Assembly: GCA_949361645.1 (NCBI GenBank)
Contig: OX442416.1
Span: forward strand, 12,819,540-12,883,539
Source of the DNA: Spongilla lacustris
Taxonomy: Eukaryota > Porifera > Demospongiae > Spongillida > Spongillidae
Direction of reading: 5' to 3'
Length of the DNA: 64,000 nt
Below the pieces are notes generated by a model, which had not been told where the DNA came from, searched no databases, and worked only from the letters and a program-made list of their open reading frames with translations. The first letter of the stretch is position 1. Each line of letters begins with the position of its first letter. This document shows positions 10,560 to 51,242 of this stretch, piece after piece. Made by a program: the position numbers and the translations under genes.

Positions 10560-11385
10560 GGTGGGGGAGGGGCCAATGTGGTCATAGCTGTTGAAGTCTA
10601 AAAGTAGTAGGGGAGGAGGTCAAGTATCATTTCATGTTGTCCAGCCCCATTTGGAAGGGTGTGGCCTTTCAATTAGGCATTTGTGAGGTTCAAAATGGCC
10701 AACAGCAGCTCCAATGCAAGATGCTCCGGGCATCCCCATGGCTTCCTGCATAGATAGAAGTTAGGTTATAGGGCCTACTGGGTGATATGGCAACTCTACA
10801 TGTATGGTAAAAGCACTTGCACAGTCACTGGCACGTGTAGACTAGGCCTATAACGATATGGAGTGTCATTTACCTATTTTGGCTGAAGAGTCCAGAATTT
10901 ATGAATAACGCGCTCCATCAACATCTGAAACAGGCACTGCTCCAGTGCAACTGCTTCCACTACCAGTAGTCTCGTACCCAGACCCAAATGTATAAATTCG
11001 TAACATTTATACATACAACGGTCTGGGCGACCAGATGAAATGTGTGTCTTCAAAGCAACGAACGTCATCATGACGTTGTACAAGTGCGTCCGATGGGTCT
11101 ATGTTGAAGACTTCGAGTTGTAGGGACTATAGTATAAAAGCCTACTACCACAATGATGCTCTCAGATCGGTGAACGCGATGGGCTGGACAGCGTATTACA
11201 ACAGATTTTAGCCCTCCATCGTAATGAGTCCTTTTCTATTTTAAAAACATTTCTACTCTGGTAATTAGCGTGTCTTGGAATAACTTTACATGGGCTTACC
11301 ACTGATGATATAGGCCTATACAAATGAACAGAGAAATTATTTGCATTTTTGAGGCTTACTAGTACACAATGTTAAGTTACTCTAG
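10560..11385. other. Intergenic region between myosin copy A and the TRIM gene
   Basis: 10,560-10,900 is homologous to copy B 60,590-60,960. A short ATG-initiated frame (ATGGCCAACAGC... at about 10,694) occurs in both copies and stops after about 20 codons. From about 10,905 the sequence has no counterpart in copy B. No promoter motif identified. Confidence 0.5.
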
Positions 11386-13574
11386 ATGGCCACAACTGCT
11401 AAGATGTGATCTGTCAGCTGTGCTCTAAGCCCTTCAGTGACCCAATGATCTTACCATGTCTGCACTCCTTCTGCAGCCAATGCCTCAACAATGAGATAGA
11501 GAGCTCCGAGCCACAGGGCCTGTCAAAAAGTTGTACCACCCCAATGGTGGGTGGAGCCAGTGGATTTGTTCAAAACGCCCACCTTGCTTTTGAGGTGGAA
11601 ATTGCTGGCTATAAGTCCAAGTTTGTCAGTGATGGTGGAGTGCCCTGCAACTTGTGTGTTAGTGGATGCACTGATGCCGCTGTCATGTTCTGTTGCACTT
11701 GTCGCATGTTCATGTGCACCACAGGTCAGTACTGCCACAACCGTGTTCCCACACTGTCTCACCACAGTACAGTAAAACTGGATAAGGAGGTGGCCACAGG
11801 GCTGCCAACCCTGATGAAGCCAACAGAACCCTGCTGCTCTCAACCAGGCCACAAGAAGCTGGAGTTGGATTTCTACTGTGAGACTTGCAAGTGCTCCATC
11901 TGTCGCTACTGCATCACGGCACACCACAAGGGGCACAGCATCAGCGAGATGTCTGCGGCCGCAGAAGCTCGTCGAGATGAAATGAAAGGCTCGCTGCTGT
12001 GTGTGCAAGAGGTGGCCACCACATTGGCCAGCGCCATCAGTGCCAACGTCAAGATGGTGCAGAGATTGGAGGCCTCCAAGCAGGAAGCTGAGGTGGCCAT
12101 CATTAAGGCATTTGAGCAGCTATCGGAAGCATTGGATCAGAGGAAGAAGGCCCTCCTGTCAGATTTGGAGGCTGTTCTGCTCTCGAAGACGCTGTCATTG
12201 ATGCTTCAGAAGGAGCAGTTGGAACGGCTGCAGCAGAACATTGGTCACTGCACTGAGGTGACCTGCCACACCCTCCAGACCCACACTGACCATGAGCTGG
12301 TATCCCTTGGGGAACTGATACCAGCAGAACTGAACACCACCCTGAAGAAGGTGGAAGCCATGTCCCTCACTCCAAATCAACGCACCTTCTTTACAGTTTT
12401 AACTCAAGCAAACCCTGTCGTAAAGGAACTGTCTAAATTTGGTGAATTAGTGGACCTTACTCCTGCTCCTAGTAAAAGCGTATGTACATTTAGGTCAGTT
12501 ACCATGGTGAACACCCAATACCATGTCAATGTAGAGGCTAGGACCTTCAGTGATGAGAGGTACCCATGTGGTAGTCTGCAGGTGGCAGCTGAACTGAGGC
12601 CAAAGTCCAGTGGAGAGCCATCCGTCATGGGAGAGGTGGAGGACCACGAGGATGGCACCTACACCATCACCTTCACTCCTCACACCACCGGCCTCCACCA
12701 GCTCCACGTCACCATGGACGAAGAACATGTCCAGAAGAGTCCTTACGACGTGGAGGTGAGGGGCGACTACACCACCTTGTGCGATTCCCAGAAGGTGCTC
12801 AGCGTTAGCGGGAAGTCGCTGTGCGTGGCTGTCCACTTGAATGGAGACATCTACGTGGGCAGCGACGACCACTGCATATATGTATTTGACCAAGATGGCC
12901 TCCTGAAGAGCACCGTGGGCAGCTGGGGCAGCGGGGATGGCCAGTTCAAGTGCCCGTTTGGCATATTCATCAGGGGAGATGCCATGTACGTGGCAGCCTG
13001 AGACTGCGCCAACCACCGCATCCAGGTTCTGACCACCGGAGGAAAGTTCCTTAGCAAGTTTGGGGAGAAGGGATCGGAGCCGGGGAAGTTCAATAATCCG
13101 TGCGGCATCGCCATGGATTCAAGCAGCAGGGTGTTAGTGTCCGACAGCGGTAACAACAGGATTCAAGTATTTGGCGAAGATGGCGGCTGGTTATTGACCA
13201 TAGATGGTAAGGGATCTGGTAGACATGGCATTGTAGGTCCAAGGGGCATAGCGCTGGATGCTCAAGGGAACGTTCACGTGGCAGCATACGGTCTAAACAC
13301 AGTCAAGGTGTTCACACCAGAGGGCGCATACGTCAGGAGGTATGGAGGTGGTGTGAGAGGTCCAACTGGAGTGGCGGTGGACGAGTTGGGCTACTGCATG
13401 GTGTGCGATTGGGGAGGCAACTGCCTTGCTGTGTTTGATCCCGAGGGTCACATGATCCATACAGTGGGGAACCCAAGCCGTCCCTGTAGAGTGGCACTGG
13501 ACCCCAGAAGTGGCAGTGTTTACGTAGCAAACTATGATTACAATAACGTGCTGGTGTTTGTGCTCAAGTTGTAG
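11386..13574 (+). pseudogene. TRIM-NHL (TRIM2/3/71-like) intronless gene with start frameshift and in-frame TGA
   Basis: From N to C terminus: an N-terminal half RING (CQLC...CLHSFCSQC), B-box 1 (VPCNLCVSGC...), B-box 2 (CCSQPGHKKLELDFYCETC), a coiled coil, a filamin-type immunoglobulin repeat (EDGTYTITFTPHTTGLHQL, SPYDVEV) and NHL repeats (NHRIQVL, GNNRIQVFGEDG, PRGIALDAQGN). Such proteins are usually ubiquitin ligases or RNA regulators. ATGGCCACAACTGCTAAG at 11,386 would be a good start, but one base is out of register with DVICQLC, and the ORF frame has a TAA just before it. The last RING CPxC pair is missing. At 12,999-13,001 a TGA lies inside the first NHL blade (YVAA*DCANHRIQVL); deleting the 6 nt GCCTGA would restore YVADCANHRIQV. 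The protein would continue to a TAG at 13,574. The absence of introns and absence from copy B suggest a retrocopy or insertion. Confidence 0.8.
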
Positions 13575-13647
13575 GTGCATCCAATGTGTGATGAACAAAT
13601 GAAAATGATCTTTTTGATTGAATGGTAAACTTTCTAAGTGTCATGCA

Positions 13648-13653
13648 AATAAA
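13648..13653 (+). promoter_or_regulatory. AATAAA polyadenylation signal after the TRIM gene
   Basis: AATAAA 74 nt after the TAG stop, the first such hexamer downstream. Confidence 0.4.
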
Positions 13654-13659
13654 TACCCC

Positions 13660-15090
13660 AACCTTGTGTGCATGCCTGTAGGAATTAATGTAAGCAAACG
13701 CATACGTTTTAAACCAATAGGCAAATGTAACGTCTTAATTTTAAAACATGAGAGTTCTCAGATGTCTCAGATGTGCTGCCTGATTGATTGCTGCTATGAG
13801 TGTCCTTTGGTGTCCCCAGACCCAAACCTCACCACCTGCAGCCTGGCTGTGGTCTGGGCTGCAGAATATAGTGAGTTAGAATGGCATAACAGGGGCGTCG
13901 GAAAGGTAAAAAATTCGGTACGGCCGGGGGGAGGGGCAACCACCCCCACCCGGGGAGGGTGCGGGAGAGGGGCACCCCTCCCGACCAGCAAGGGGGTGTG
14001 GGGAAGCGCTGTAAGCTCCCCCACAGGGGTCTGGGGCTCCGCCCCAGAAGCCAACGCTTTTTGTAGAAAAAAGCTCACGCAAAATCTATGTGAAACGGTG
14101 AAACCATTTGAAATGTGAAAGACAAGACGTGTTCTGAATAGACCCTTTGTGAGCACAAGGGGTCAAGCTAATAGGATGCTACTGGATTAAGATTTCTGAA
14201 TCAGTTGAAACATATATACAGAGGCTCTATAAATGTGCAACCTGTTATTAGACTGAGTGAAATAAAGAGATTGACAGTTGCATATATTAAATGTGTACAA
14301 TTAATCAGTGGTAATAAATAATAACTTTCCTTTTCATCAGTTTCAAATCAACTTTCAATTCATTTTTTACTGTTGAGTATAATTAGTCCGCACTGAACAT
14401 CATCACATAATGACATATTGGTGAATAAGAAAGAAATAGCATTGGTATCATCAAAGAGCATAACTCTAGATCTATTTTCATGAGTTTGAACCCTATTCAC
14501 ATGCAAGACCACGCGTGAGATGATTTAGTCTTGCTTGATTCACAATGGTTCATCGTAGTGCAGCCAATTCCAGGTTTTAAACCAGGTAGCTTGAAGTGGT
14601 CGCTTTTTCGGGTGTATTTGCATGGCCATAATTATTCTCTGGTACTAGAGCTAAAACTCATCGATAAATGGCAATAAAGGACAAAAAAACAGCAGCTTTA
14701 AAGCAATTAATGTAGAGACTATCGCTTGCATGCGTACTTACATGTACATACATGTACTGCATGCGCGTATCGTAAACGCGTACGCGCACGCGATTCATAT
14801 AACCTCAATAATGTATTTCATTAGGGGGTGCGGTTGGGTGCAGTGGGTGTGGTCCTTAAAATTTGGTACGGCCATGGCCGGACCGGCCCTATAGGGCGCG
14901 ACGCCTTGCATAACCATACAAGCCAATAAGTTGGGTGCATATATTGATCTTAACTTGATTGGAATCACAATGATACATAACCCGTTTGGCTATTAGTACA
15001 GCCAGTGAAGGCATAATAATATGCCCTATTTTTTGATTAATCACGTCATTCATTCCTAAGGACGTACATGTACGTACGGTATACGGACGT
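13660..15090. other. Copy A-only region; repeat-like G/C-rich block
   Basis: No gene seen. 13,885-14,090 is a GC-rich block (GGGGCGTCGGAAAGG, then C/G runs) typical of a non-autonomous transposon end. AATTTGGTACGGCC near 14,858 repeats AATTCGGTACGGCC at 13,912 in direct orientation. The region from about 10,905 to 15,085, including the TRIM gene, is absent from the corresponding place in copy B. Confidence 0.4.
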
Positions 15091-15372
15091 CGAGCGGAAT
15101 CACGCGATAATTATTGCTTGAACAACTATACGGGCACTACATGTAGGCCTACTTCCAAAGGTAACAAGGTGGGAATGCGCTGAGTACCTAGTCCAACTGT
15201 ATGATTTTTTGTAGAGCTAATCTTACATGTATGCCGCCATCTTGCTCTCCTCCGATCCAGCGGCGATCCTTCCAAGCGTACTAGTAGGCCTACCTTATTG
15301 ATCTGATATTTGTGTGGCACGTCACAAATTGTTCCTGTCAAATTCAACTTGTACCTCAGCTTTCAGTTTGAA

Positions 15373-43735
<28,363 letters not shown>

Positions 43736-43739
43736 GTAG

Positions 43740-44390
43740 GTACTTAAAGTCATCCATTAGCTGTAGTCTTCTATTTGCTTGCCCTGGAAAGGTATAAACC
43801 TTGGAGGGCATGCACAAGTAATGATTACCTGTAACATCTTGTATGGCTTATTAAAATTCTTTACTTCTAAGTTTTATTATTTTCTAAGGCTGCTGAATTT
43901 ATCATTGCAGTGGTATATCGTACAATTGTTAACAACACTGTACATTATCGCTATTATAACAGTCATATCATTGACATTGTGTGTACACCCCTCTACCCTA
44001 CAGTTACTTTAAGCTCTGAGTGCAAGTGGATACTCATGAAGTATGGACTGTATGGTGTGTATACTCAAGTAGACTACTTATTAGTTGCAGTGTTTAGGTT
44101 GAATTACGATTAGTAGACATTATTGATGTTAGCCCAGTTATTTATTGCTACATGTAGTTATATTAAAGTTTTCATGTACACTGGTGTTACCACAACACCT
44201 TTTCGGGTGTCTGGCTTTATGACATGTTTACAATCACCTTCTGTCACATGACCACATATGTAATGTCACATGACCACATGTTCAACATCTTGGTGGATGG
44301 ACTACAAGATATTGGGTGGTACCAAGGGGAGGAGCACGTGATCCTGAGAGAGAAGGGAGGAGTGTGACCCACTCTTATCATTAACACATC
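43740..44390. other. ANK-ROCO 3' flank
   Basis: A possible ATTAAA signal at 44,162-44,167. Tandem ACATGACCACAT at 44,245-44,280. No gene. Confidence 0.35.
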
Positions 44391-44394
44391 ACCT

Positions 44395-45056
44395 TGTATA
44401 CTTTGATGTTGGATCAGATGACCTTCTCCACCAACAGCCTCTTCTCACTCACCTCATCCATGGTCTCCATGTCTATACCTCGTTGCCCTCCAGATACCAG
44501 TTGCCTGATGTCACTCCCCCTAAGTGGGAGGGGTCACAGAGGTGTGATACATGTATCCATATATAGCAACAGTATGTAGTCAACTGGACATGTTCTTGCT
44601 CAGCAAACAAAATGCTTCTTTCACATGACAAGGGTGCACCTCTTGGGCACTTGAACATCACGTGATGTGGGCGTGGTCGAGTGAACTAATCCACCTCCTT
44701 GGAGCAGTACATTCTAGCCATGGCAGACAGACGTACCATATGCTCTCCAGCTGTCTTGGTGTGGGGTATCCATGGTTACAGCAGGCATGGCTCACCACCA
44801 CAGTCCCTCTGTCTTAGTTGTCTGTACTGGTCCACAAGGTACCGCCCACTCGTATCACTAATCTGGGGATGGGGAGGAGGGATGCCATATACCTTAGGTG
44901 TGAACTGATGTGCAAACAGAAGGTACCTCTGTACATCTTCCTTTGAAGGGGAGAAGTATAGGAGAGAAACCTTGCCATGATGGGAACTACCGCCATGACC
45001 CCACCTTGGTGATGGCCTGCTGCTCCATGGCCTCATGAATACCCACTCGGTCCCTC
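44395..45056 (-). pseudogene. MCM6-like replicative helicase fragment
   Basis: Minus-strand pieces in MCM6 order: 45,005-45,056 [16 protein letters not shown]; 44,893-44,940 [16 protein letters not shown]; 44,695-44,864 [20 protein letters not shown], then RQLES and RLSAMARMYCSKE in different frames with a stop between; and about 44,395-44,515 NWYLEGNE, then SEKRLLVEKVI. These match the arginine-finger/lid region and C-terminal winged helix of MCM6. The segment between the first two pieces (well over 100 residues) is absent, and the third and fourth pieces contain frameshifts and stops, so this is a pseudogene. Splice-like GT/AG borders are kept, so it arose from genomic DNA rather than a retrocopy. 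Confidence 0.78.
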
Positions 45057-45059
45057 TCA

Positions 45060-45930
45060 TGAGAAGAGGTGATGTCATTTCTCATCCCCAGACCACTTGG
45101 TCCCGCTGATGAGAAGAGGTGATGTCATTTCTCATCCCCAGACCACTTGGTCCCCATCTCCTAAGAGGAGGTGATGTCATTACTCATCCCCAGACCACTT
45201 GGTCCATCCGATCCATCTCATCAATACCCTGAGAAGAGGTGATGTCATTACTCATCCCCAGACCACTTGGTCCATCTGGTCCATCTCAGCAATACCCTGA
45301 GAGGAGGTGATGTCATTACTCATCCCCAGACCACTTGGTCCCTCTGGTCCATCTCATGAATACCCTGAGAAGAGGTGATGTCATTACTCATCCCCCAGAC
45401 CACTTGGTCCGTCCCTGAGAAGAGGTAATGTCGTTACTCATCCCCAGACCAATTGGCAATACCCTGAGAGGAGGTGATGTCATTACTCATCCCCAGACCA
45501 CTTGGTCCCTCTGGTCCATCTCATGAATACCCTGAGAAGAGGTGATGTCATTACTCATCCCCCAGACCACTTGGTCCGTCCCTGAGAAGAGGTAATGTCG
45601 TTACTCATCCCCAGACCAATTGGCAATACCCTGAGAGGAGGTGATGTCATTACTCATCCCCAGACCATTGGTCCCTCATCTGGTCCATCTCATCAATACC
45701 TTTAAAGGAGGTGATGTCATTACTCTTCCCCAGACCACACGGTCCCTCGATCTGGTCCATCTCATCAATACCCTGAGATGAGGTGATGTCATTACTCATC
45801 CCCAGACCATGTGCATTGGTCCCTCTGGTCCATCTATCAATACCCTGAGAGGAGGTGATGTCATAACCCTTCCCCAGACCACTTGGTCCGTCCCGTCCAT
45901 CTCATGAATGCAGCACACACACCCTGAGAG
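45060..45930. repeat. Variable 50-75-bp minisatellite (GAGGTGATGTCATTACTCAT)
   Basis: About thirteen units sharing GAGGTGATGTCATTACTCAT and CCCCAGACCACTTGGTCC with variable spacers (CATCTCATCAATACCCTGAG). One block (about 45,300-45,480) is repeated at 45,490-45,650. It begins at the edge of the MCM6 fragment. Confidence 0.9.
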
Positions 45931-45934
45931 GAGC

Positions 45935-47060
45935 CACAGACCACCATCATTGGTCCATGCACTATCTGCATTCCGTTTCACTGAATATTCTACGTATCTT
46001 GACCGGTATTGCTTTCAGCATTAATGTAATTACAGCTAGGTAGTTGTATTCTGAGCAGCCAAATTTTTCTTTACACCAGCTCAGAGCATGCACATAAACA
46101 TCTGCTGGTTAGTCAACACAAGTACAGACTTCACCTATGGCAATACGTCCAACATCACAATAAGAATCATATCCTTGGACTTATTGAGGGTTATCAAGGA
46201 TCCTCTAGACCTATAGCTATAAGTAGGTGGCCTTTTCTGCTGGAACCTCCAAATATTCACTACACCTAATGGTAGTCTAGGCAGGTTGGCTTCTAGAGCT
46301 TCAAGCTAGGGTGTGATGAATTCTCAAACCAGAAAGCTGTGTCTTTGGCAAAATGTTAGCTCTTATACGGTTATCAATGTGAATTTTTTGGGGGAGAAAG
46401 TGGGTGTTATTTTAGGGCCTCCCATGTCTTATAAATTGCTGAGCTGGTGTTAGCAGCAATGCCAATGGAGCACAGAATTCAACAAGCCCTACCATAATTC
46501 AAAGGCCCTCCTCCTGTATATATATATATAAGTCAAAGCTTGCACTGCAATTCAAAGTGGATTGGATACAATACATGTACTTTAATCAGCGGGGTTACTT
46601 TAATACAAACTGTACTAACGGATAATAATTTTATAACCTCTTATTAATAACCAATACATGTACATGCACAGTGCTGCATGTTGGTGCTATTGAAACAACT
46701 CTTCTAGATTCATGATCAGTTTCAAATACTTAACTCCTACAATGTACATGTATATATTTCATCTCATTGCCGGTGATTTTTTTTACGGATACTTTGCACA
46801 CGATTAACGTTTGCTGAATATTAATAACCACATACATTGTACATGTAGAGAAATGAAAAGGATTAAAAATATTAAACGATGAGTTCATAAATATCAGGTG
46901 ACAATTTCAATAGTGTTTCCTTTTCTCTTGCACACTGGACTGTAGACCATACCAGTGTGGTGAAACGTGACTGTACAACTGGGTTCATCAGCCTTGAACC
47001 GAACCTGAATTCTAATTAAAGCACACGATGATCAATTCTAAACATACTAAATGTATATTT
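45935..47060. other. Intergenic, nothing recognised
   Basis: AT-rich, with a short (TA)n at 46,518. No exon or inverted repeat that I can support. Confidence 0.5.
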
Positions 47061-47065
47061 ACTAC

Positions 47066-47206
47066 TTACTCCTTGGCAATGTTGATTGGAAGAGTCTTCT
47101 TCAGATTCTCTTTGATCACTGCATGCAGCTTGGTGGTCATCTCAATAATATTTGGGTTTTGAAACACAAAGTCTCCTTTTGCATATGAAGGATCCAGATG
47201 TCTGGA
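47066..47206 (-). pseudogene. Myosin TH1 exon SRHLDPSYAKGDF..., copy B
   Basis: After TTTCATCAG: SRHLDPSYAKGDFVFQNPNI, IEMTTKLHAVIKENLKKTLP, INIAKE, then TAA. It resembles KGDFLF...HLIEMATKLY of MYO1B. The last bases GAGTAAGT also form a perfect donor, so the true gene may splice here to another 3' exon, as MYO1B continues beyond this point. Confidence 0.8.
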
Positions 47207-47465
47207 CTGATGAAATACAGATACATGTACATGTATTAGGATTTTGGTCAAATGAAGGGGAAATCCCCCAAAATGATGTTTCAACATGTATGTATGTTCC
47301 ACCTGTGCATACATCTTTGTTCTTTGCATAAACCTAAATCACTTCATTCCTAATGGTCCATGAGATTTCTCATTTGGACAAGGCAGTTACAATTTAACAA
47401 GTAATCACCAATTCTAGGCATTATACTTCTAAATCCAATCACATGAGCACTGATGTACAAATGTA

Positions 47466-48027
47466 CAGGGTGTTTCACAATCAAGGAAAATTGTTTATAA
47501 ATTAACCACAAGCAGTTAATTAACTGGTGATTGTTGTTTAAAGTTCTAACAGCAAAAGAAGACATGCTGGTGAAATATAATCTTTAGTTTAATGTTAATA
47601 AAAGTTCCAAGACCCCTATTCATTTCAATTAAATATTATTTATGTTAGAGTTGGTGGTTGGTTAAAAGCTGCAAACTGTACTTAATTAACTGCTTCCATT
47701 TAGAAGTTATTCAAAGTTGAAATCTTGAATTTGCAATGTACTTGATTTTGAGGGCCATTGTATCTTGATTTAGTAGTTTGAATTTATTAATAAACTCAGC
47801 CAAGTTAAAATTCAAGGAAATGTTAGAGCATTTGAATGCCTCTAAAACGATATGAGGTGTTATCGTGAATTATGAATTCGTTCTCGTTAATTTAAATTAT
47901 TGAATTAATGATTGATTTAATATTTATTTTGTTTACATCAACATTTAAGCTCACGTTAATGGAGCATTTATCAACAATGTTAAGTGGTTAATTTATAAAC
48001 AATTTTCCTTTATTGCGAAAAACCCTG
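47466..48027. mobile_element. 562-bp MITE, mariner-like ends CAGGGTGTTTCAC, TA target site
   Basis: The left end CAGGGTGTTTCACAATCAAG and the right end inverse CAGGGTTTTTCGCAATAAAG share about 45 bp continuing AAAATTGTTTATAAATTAAC. TA flanks both ends (47,464-47,465 and 48,028-48,029). The interior is AT-rich and noncoding. It sits in a myosin tail intron. Confidence 0.82.
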
Positions 48028-48115
48028 TACACTTCATTTTTAGCAGCAATACAACATGTACATGTACAATGCCACGTTTAATACATGTACATGTACCCAA
48101 TTAAGCAATACTTAC

Positions 48116-48268
48116 CGGTTTGACATGCATGACAAATATGGCATCAGAATAGGGGCTTAGAAATATTTGCTCCAAGTTGCTGAGGTCAACACGGTACTTG
48201 AGAGCATAAGACTTTGGGTCCAGCACCATGAAGGAGTTACCAGTGACTGCCAGTACCATGGGCACCTT
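48116..48268 (-). pseudogene. Myosin TH1 exon KVPMVLAVTGNSF..., copy B
   Basis: A 51-codon phase-0 exon between TTGCAG and GTAAGT: KVPMVLAVTGNSFMVLDPKS, YALKYRVDLSNLEQIFLSPY, SDAIFVMHVKP. A classic TH1 beta-strand pattern, intact. The copy A equivalent would lie just left of base 1. Confidence 0.85.
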
Positions 48269-48542
48269 CTGCAATCATAAGGGAACACTTATATTGAAGT
48301 ACACTTCTCAGCCATTGTGTAAAAACAAAAATATAATTAAAAAACTCCCAACCTTGTGGCTAGGTGGTAAACATTAATGATGGATGGCAGGGTTGTAAAC
48401 ATGAATATGTGCATTAAAAGTTTCTGGTATTGTGCAGCCCCAATACTGGCAGCCATACATGTACATGTACATGTACATGTAGGTGCTACAATATACATGG
48501 TGTAGTACATCAGTTGTACTTGGGGGAGGCGGGGCACATCAC

Positions 48543-48916
48543 CTTGGCATCCGATCTGTTTATCTTCTGGACTACATCAGCCCAGATGACTCTCTGCTCA
48601 TGGGTCTCTGCTATCAGCTTGGTCCAGCGGGGGTCATTCCTCAGATTTATCCTATCAGCCTTGAAGGGAATCTTAACACTGATGGTAGAGAATAATATGT
48701 GATGGTGTGAGTGTGATGGTGAGGGGTACATGTATGTGTAGATGTGTATAGGTATGATGGGTGTGTTATAATGTGATAGTGTACATGTACATAGCAAGCA
48801 GACCTCCTTGGGTAGAGTGTCTTCTTCCCCAGGAACAGACTGCTGGCCCTGGCCTTCTCCGTCACCCTCCTCTTCTCATTGGGGTTCTCATTGTAGTAGT
48901 CTCTCAGAGCTTTACA
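48543..48916 (-). pseudogene. Myosin TH1 exons, copy B (48543-48678 and 48804-48916)
   Basis: Same lengths (136 and 113 nt), phases and protein as copy A 247-382 and 448-560: ASSLFLGKKTLYPR, then SVKIPFKADRINLRNDP and INRSDAK. No lesion seen. Confidence 0.85.
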
Positions 48917-49023
48917 CTGAGGAAATATTACACATTATACCTTGCAAACCTTTTGTTTAAGTGTAAGCTACAGTCCCATAAAGCACATGTATGCATGTGT
49001 AATACATTGTACAGTGCCGGCTT

Positions 49024-49263
49024 GCAACAACGAAAGTCACACATTACAACAACGGAAAATAAGGCATATTCATCGTGGATGGAGTTCATAGCGCAACAAT
49101 ACCACTTTCTGGTGAAGGTTGGTCCAGTTACAAATGTACATGTACTAGATCAATATTGATAGATGAAAGCTGTATGGTTGCGCTATGAACGCAAACAGCT
49201 TTCACAACTCTACGATGAATATGCCTTATTTTCCGTTGTTGTGAGGTGTGACTTCGCTGTTGC
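49024..49263. mobile_element. Hairpin MITE, copy B
   Basis: The counterpart of the 669-891 element, with GCAACAACGAAAGTCACAC ends and GTTCATAGCGCAAC arms. Confidence 0.55.
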
Positions 49264-49339
49264 GTGCATTAGAAAAGAGGATATGTATATACATGTACAT
49301 GCTTCACTGTAGTCAAATGAAGCTTTAACATTTCTACAT

Positions 49340-50640
49340 GTACATAAAATTTGCCCATGCACAGGGTGGGAAAGGTACATTATACATGTATAAATATCAG
49401 AGATGGCCTGAGTGGGGAGGGGAGGGCCGGCCCCCCTTCCCAGACTATGGCCCCCTCTACCCCCACCTCCACACCCTAAAACAAACCATTTCTTTAGCCT
49501 AGAATGCCATACAGTACATGCTTCATTTCCATAATAGTCTGTATGTGCTTTCCTACGTGCCCTGAAGCCTTTAACATTGGGGGGTGTATCAAAACCTAAA
49601 TCAACATATTCAAAGCTCTTAATTAAGGTTACAGATATTTGACATTTATAAATAGCACAAGATATCAGGACCCACGGTAGTGGGTTCTATGTAGGATTGG
49701 CTTCATGAGCATGGTTTTCGATCAAGCGTTTTAAAATAGTACCTTAGCGTTGCCCTATATACTCGCCAGCTTGCATGTAATCCATCACAAACAAGACAGA
49801 TATGCACATACAGTGTATAGTGTGACCTTCGCTAAACAGTGCTGTTTACGTAGAGCGACAAGTCCAGGGGCGTATTTAGGGGGGGGGGGGGGGAGGGCTC
49901 AGGGGGCTTGGGCACCCCCTCCGTCTCAAGAATGAATTCAATTCAAAACGACAATTAAGTTCATTCGCATGCGCGTGTGAGGTATGCCTATTAGGTAGGT
50001 ACATGTACATGTATGTATAATTTATTCAATCCACTCTACAGTTGAGAACATCATACTTGGCCTAAAAAAAAATTTCATGTGTTCTCTCTTTGATTGTGAT
50101 TATATCACCAACTGTAAAAGCTGAAGATAAAAAATTATGCACTTGTATTAAATATATACTTCGCAATGTGAACTTGAAAAATGAAATTATTTATTGATGT
50201 ATGTTATTAGTTAATCAACTATTAAGTGACACCCCTCCAAACCTGATTTTCTTCCTGAAAATGGAATGATTTTCAACAAAATTAGGTTTATAGATACTTC
50301 ATCGCTGTCTTTAGCTTTTCAGTCTTACGCGTCCAACTGTTACAGTTTAAAACACCAAAATGTAGCATTTTCGTTACCTTTTTTGTTCGTCAATTTGTGC
50401 TCTCCAGCAAGTGCAGAATCGCTCCAAATTTTCAATATATAACAAGCGATACAATTGATATAGAATCAGCCTCCTTAGGTACTTGTACTGTTCAATGCAA
50501 CATACATGTACAAAAACAGCTCAAAGTTGAAAGCAGCTTGGCAACGTTGCCATTTTGAGATATTTACTATGAATATAATCAATTAGTTAATAAACTATCG
50601 ATGCTATTATGGCTGAGGGCGGTGCAGACCACGTTGTTTT
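49340..50640. other. Copy B-specific insertion with GGGGCGTATTTAGG repeat
   Basis: Absent from copy A. CCAGGGGCGTATTTAGGGGGGG at about 49,863 has the look of a dispersed nonautonomous transposon end common in invertebrate genomes. The insertion is bracketed by a duplication: the MITE right half and its downstream sequence (AAGCTTTAACATTTC) occur both at about 49,150-49,335 and 50,650-50,870. Confidence 0.45.
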
Positions 50641-51242
50641 GGACGGTGGGAACGGTTACTAAATGTACTAGATCAATATCGATAGATGAAAGCGGTATGG
50701 TTGCGCTATGAACACCAACAGCTTTCACAACTCCACAATGAATATGCCTTATTTTCCGTTGTTGTGAAGTGTGACTTTTCGTTGTTGCGTGTATATGTAT
50801 TAGAAAAGAGGATATGTACATGTACATGTACATTACTTCATTATAGTCAAATGAAGCTTTAACATTTCTTTGTCCAGATATTAAGGCCTTATAGTTGAGC
50901 CAAGGAATATTGATTATTACAATTATTAATTGTAATGATCAATAATCCTTGGTTGAGCAGCAGATGCATACAGTTCTGGATGCATATCGACAAGTTGGCG
51001 AAACAACTGTGCACCAAATCCACTAGCTGGCTGTTAAAATCACGTGGCTATAAAAAAAGTTTCACATGCACTGTTCTTTGCTGCAGTAGATCTCTTGGAT
51101 GGACATTTCACGGTAGTGCATACTGTCAGCTCATACATGTACGCAATGTTAACAAACAGAAGTGGCTGGATCTTTCACAAGTGTGTTCTTACAGGTACAT
51201 GTACTACTTTTCTGAAAGTGCGCACTATCTATGCAAAGACTA

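Noticed and set aside
10694..10756. Short plus-strand ATG frame MANSSSNARCSGHPHGFLH as first exon of the TRIM gene
   Set aside because: It stops within about 20 codons in both copies without a GT donor before the stop, and copy B has no TRIM gene downstream.
12999..13001. Selenocysteine reading of the TGA in the TRIM gene
   Set aside because: The NHL blade has no cysteine at that position; six extra bases explain the TGA better, and no SECIS-like element was recognised.
48301..48536. Treating MPRLPQVQLMYYTMYIV... (and the equal ORF at 56-241) as a separate small gene
   Set aside because: It is the intron downstream of a TH1 exon read past the donor, in another frame.
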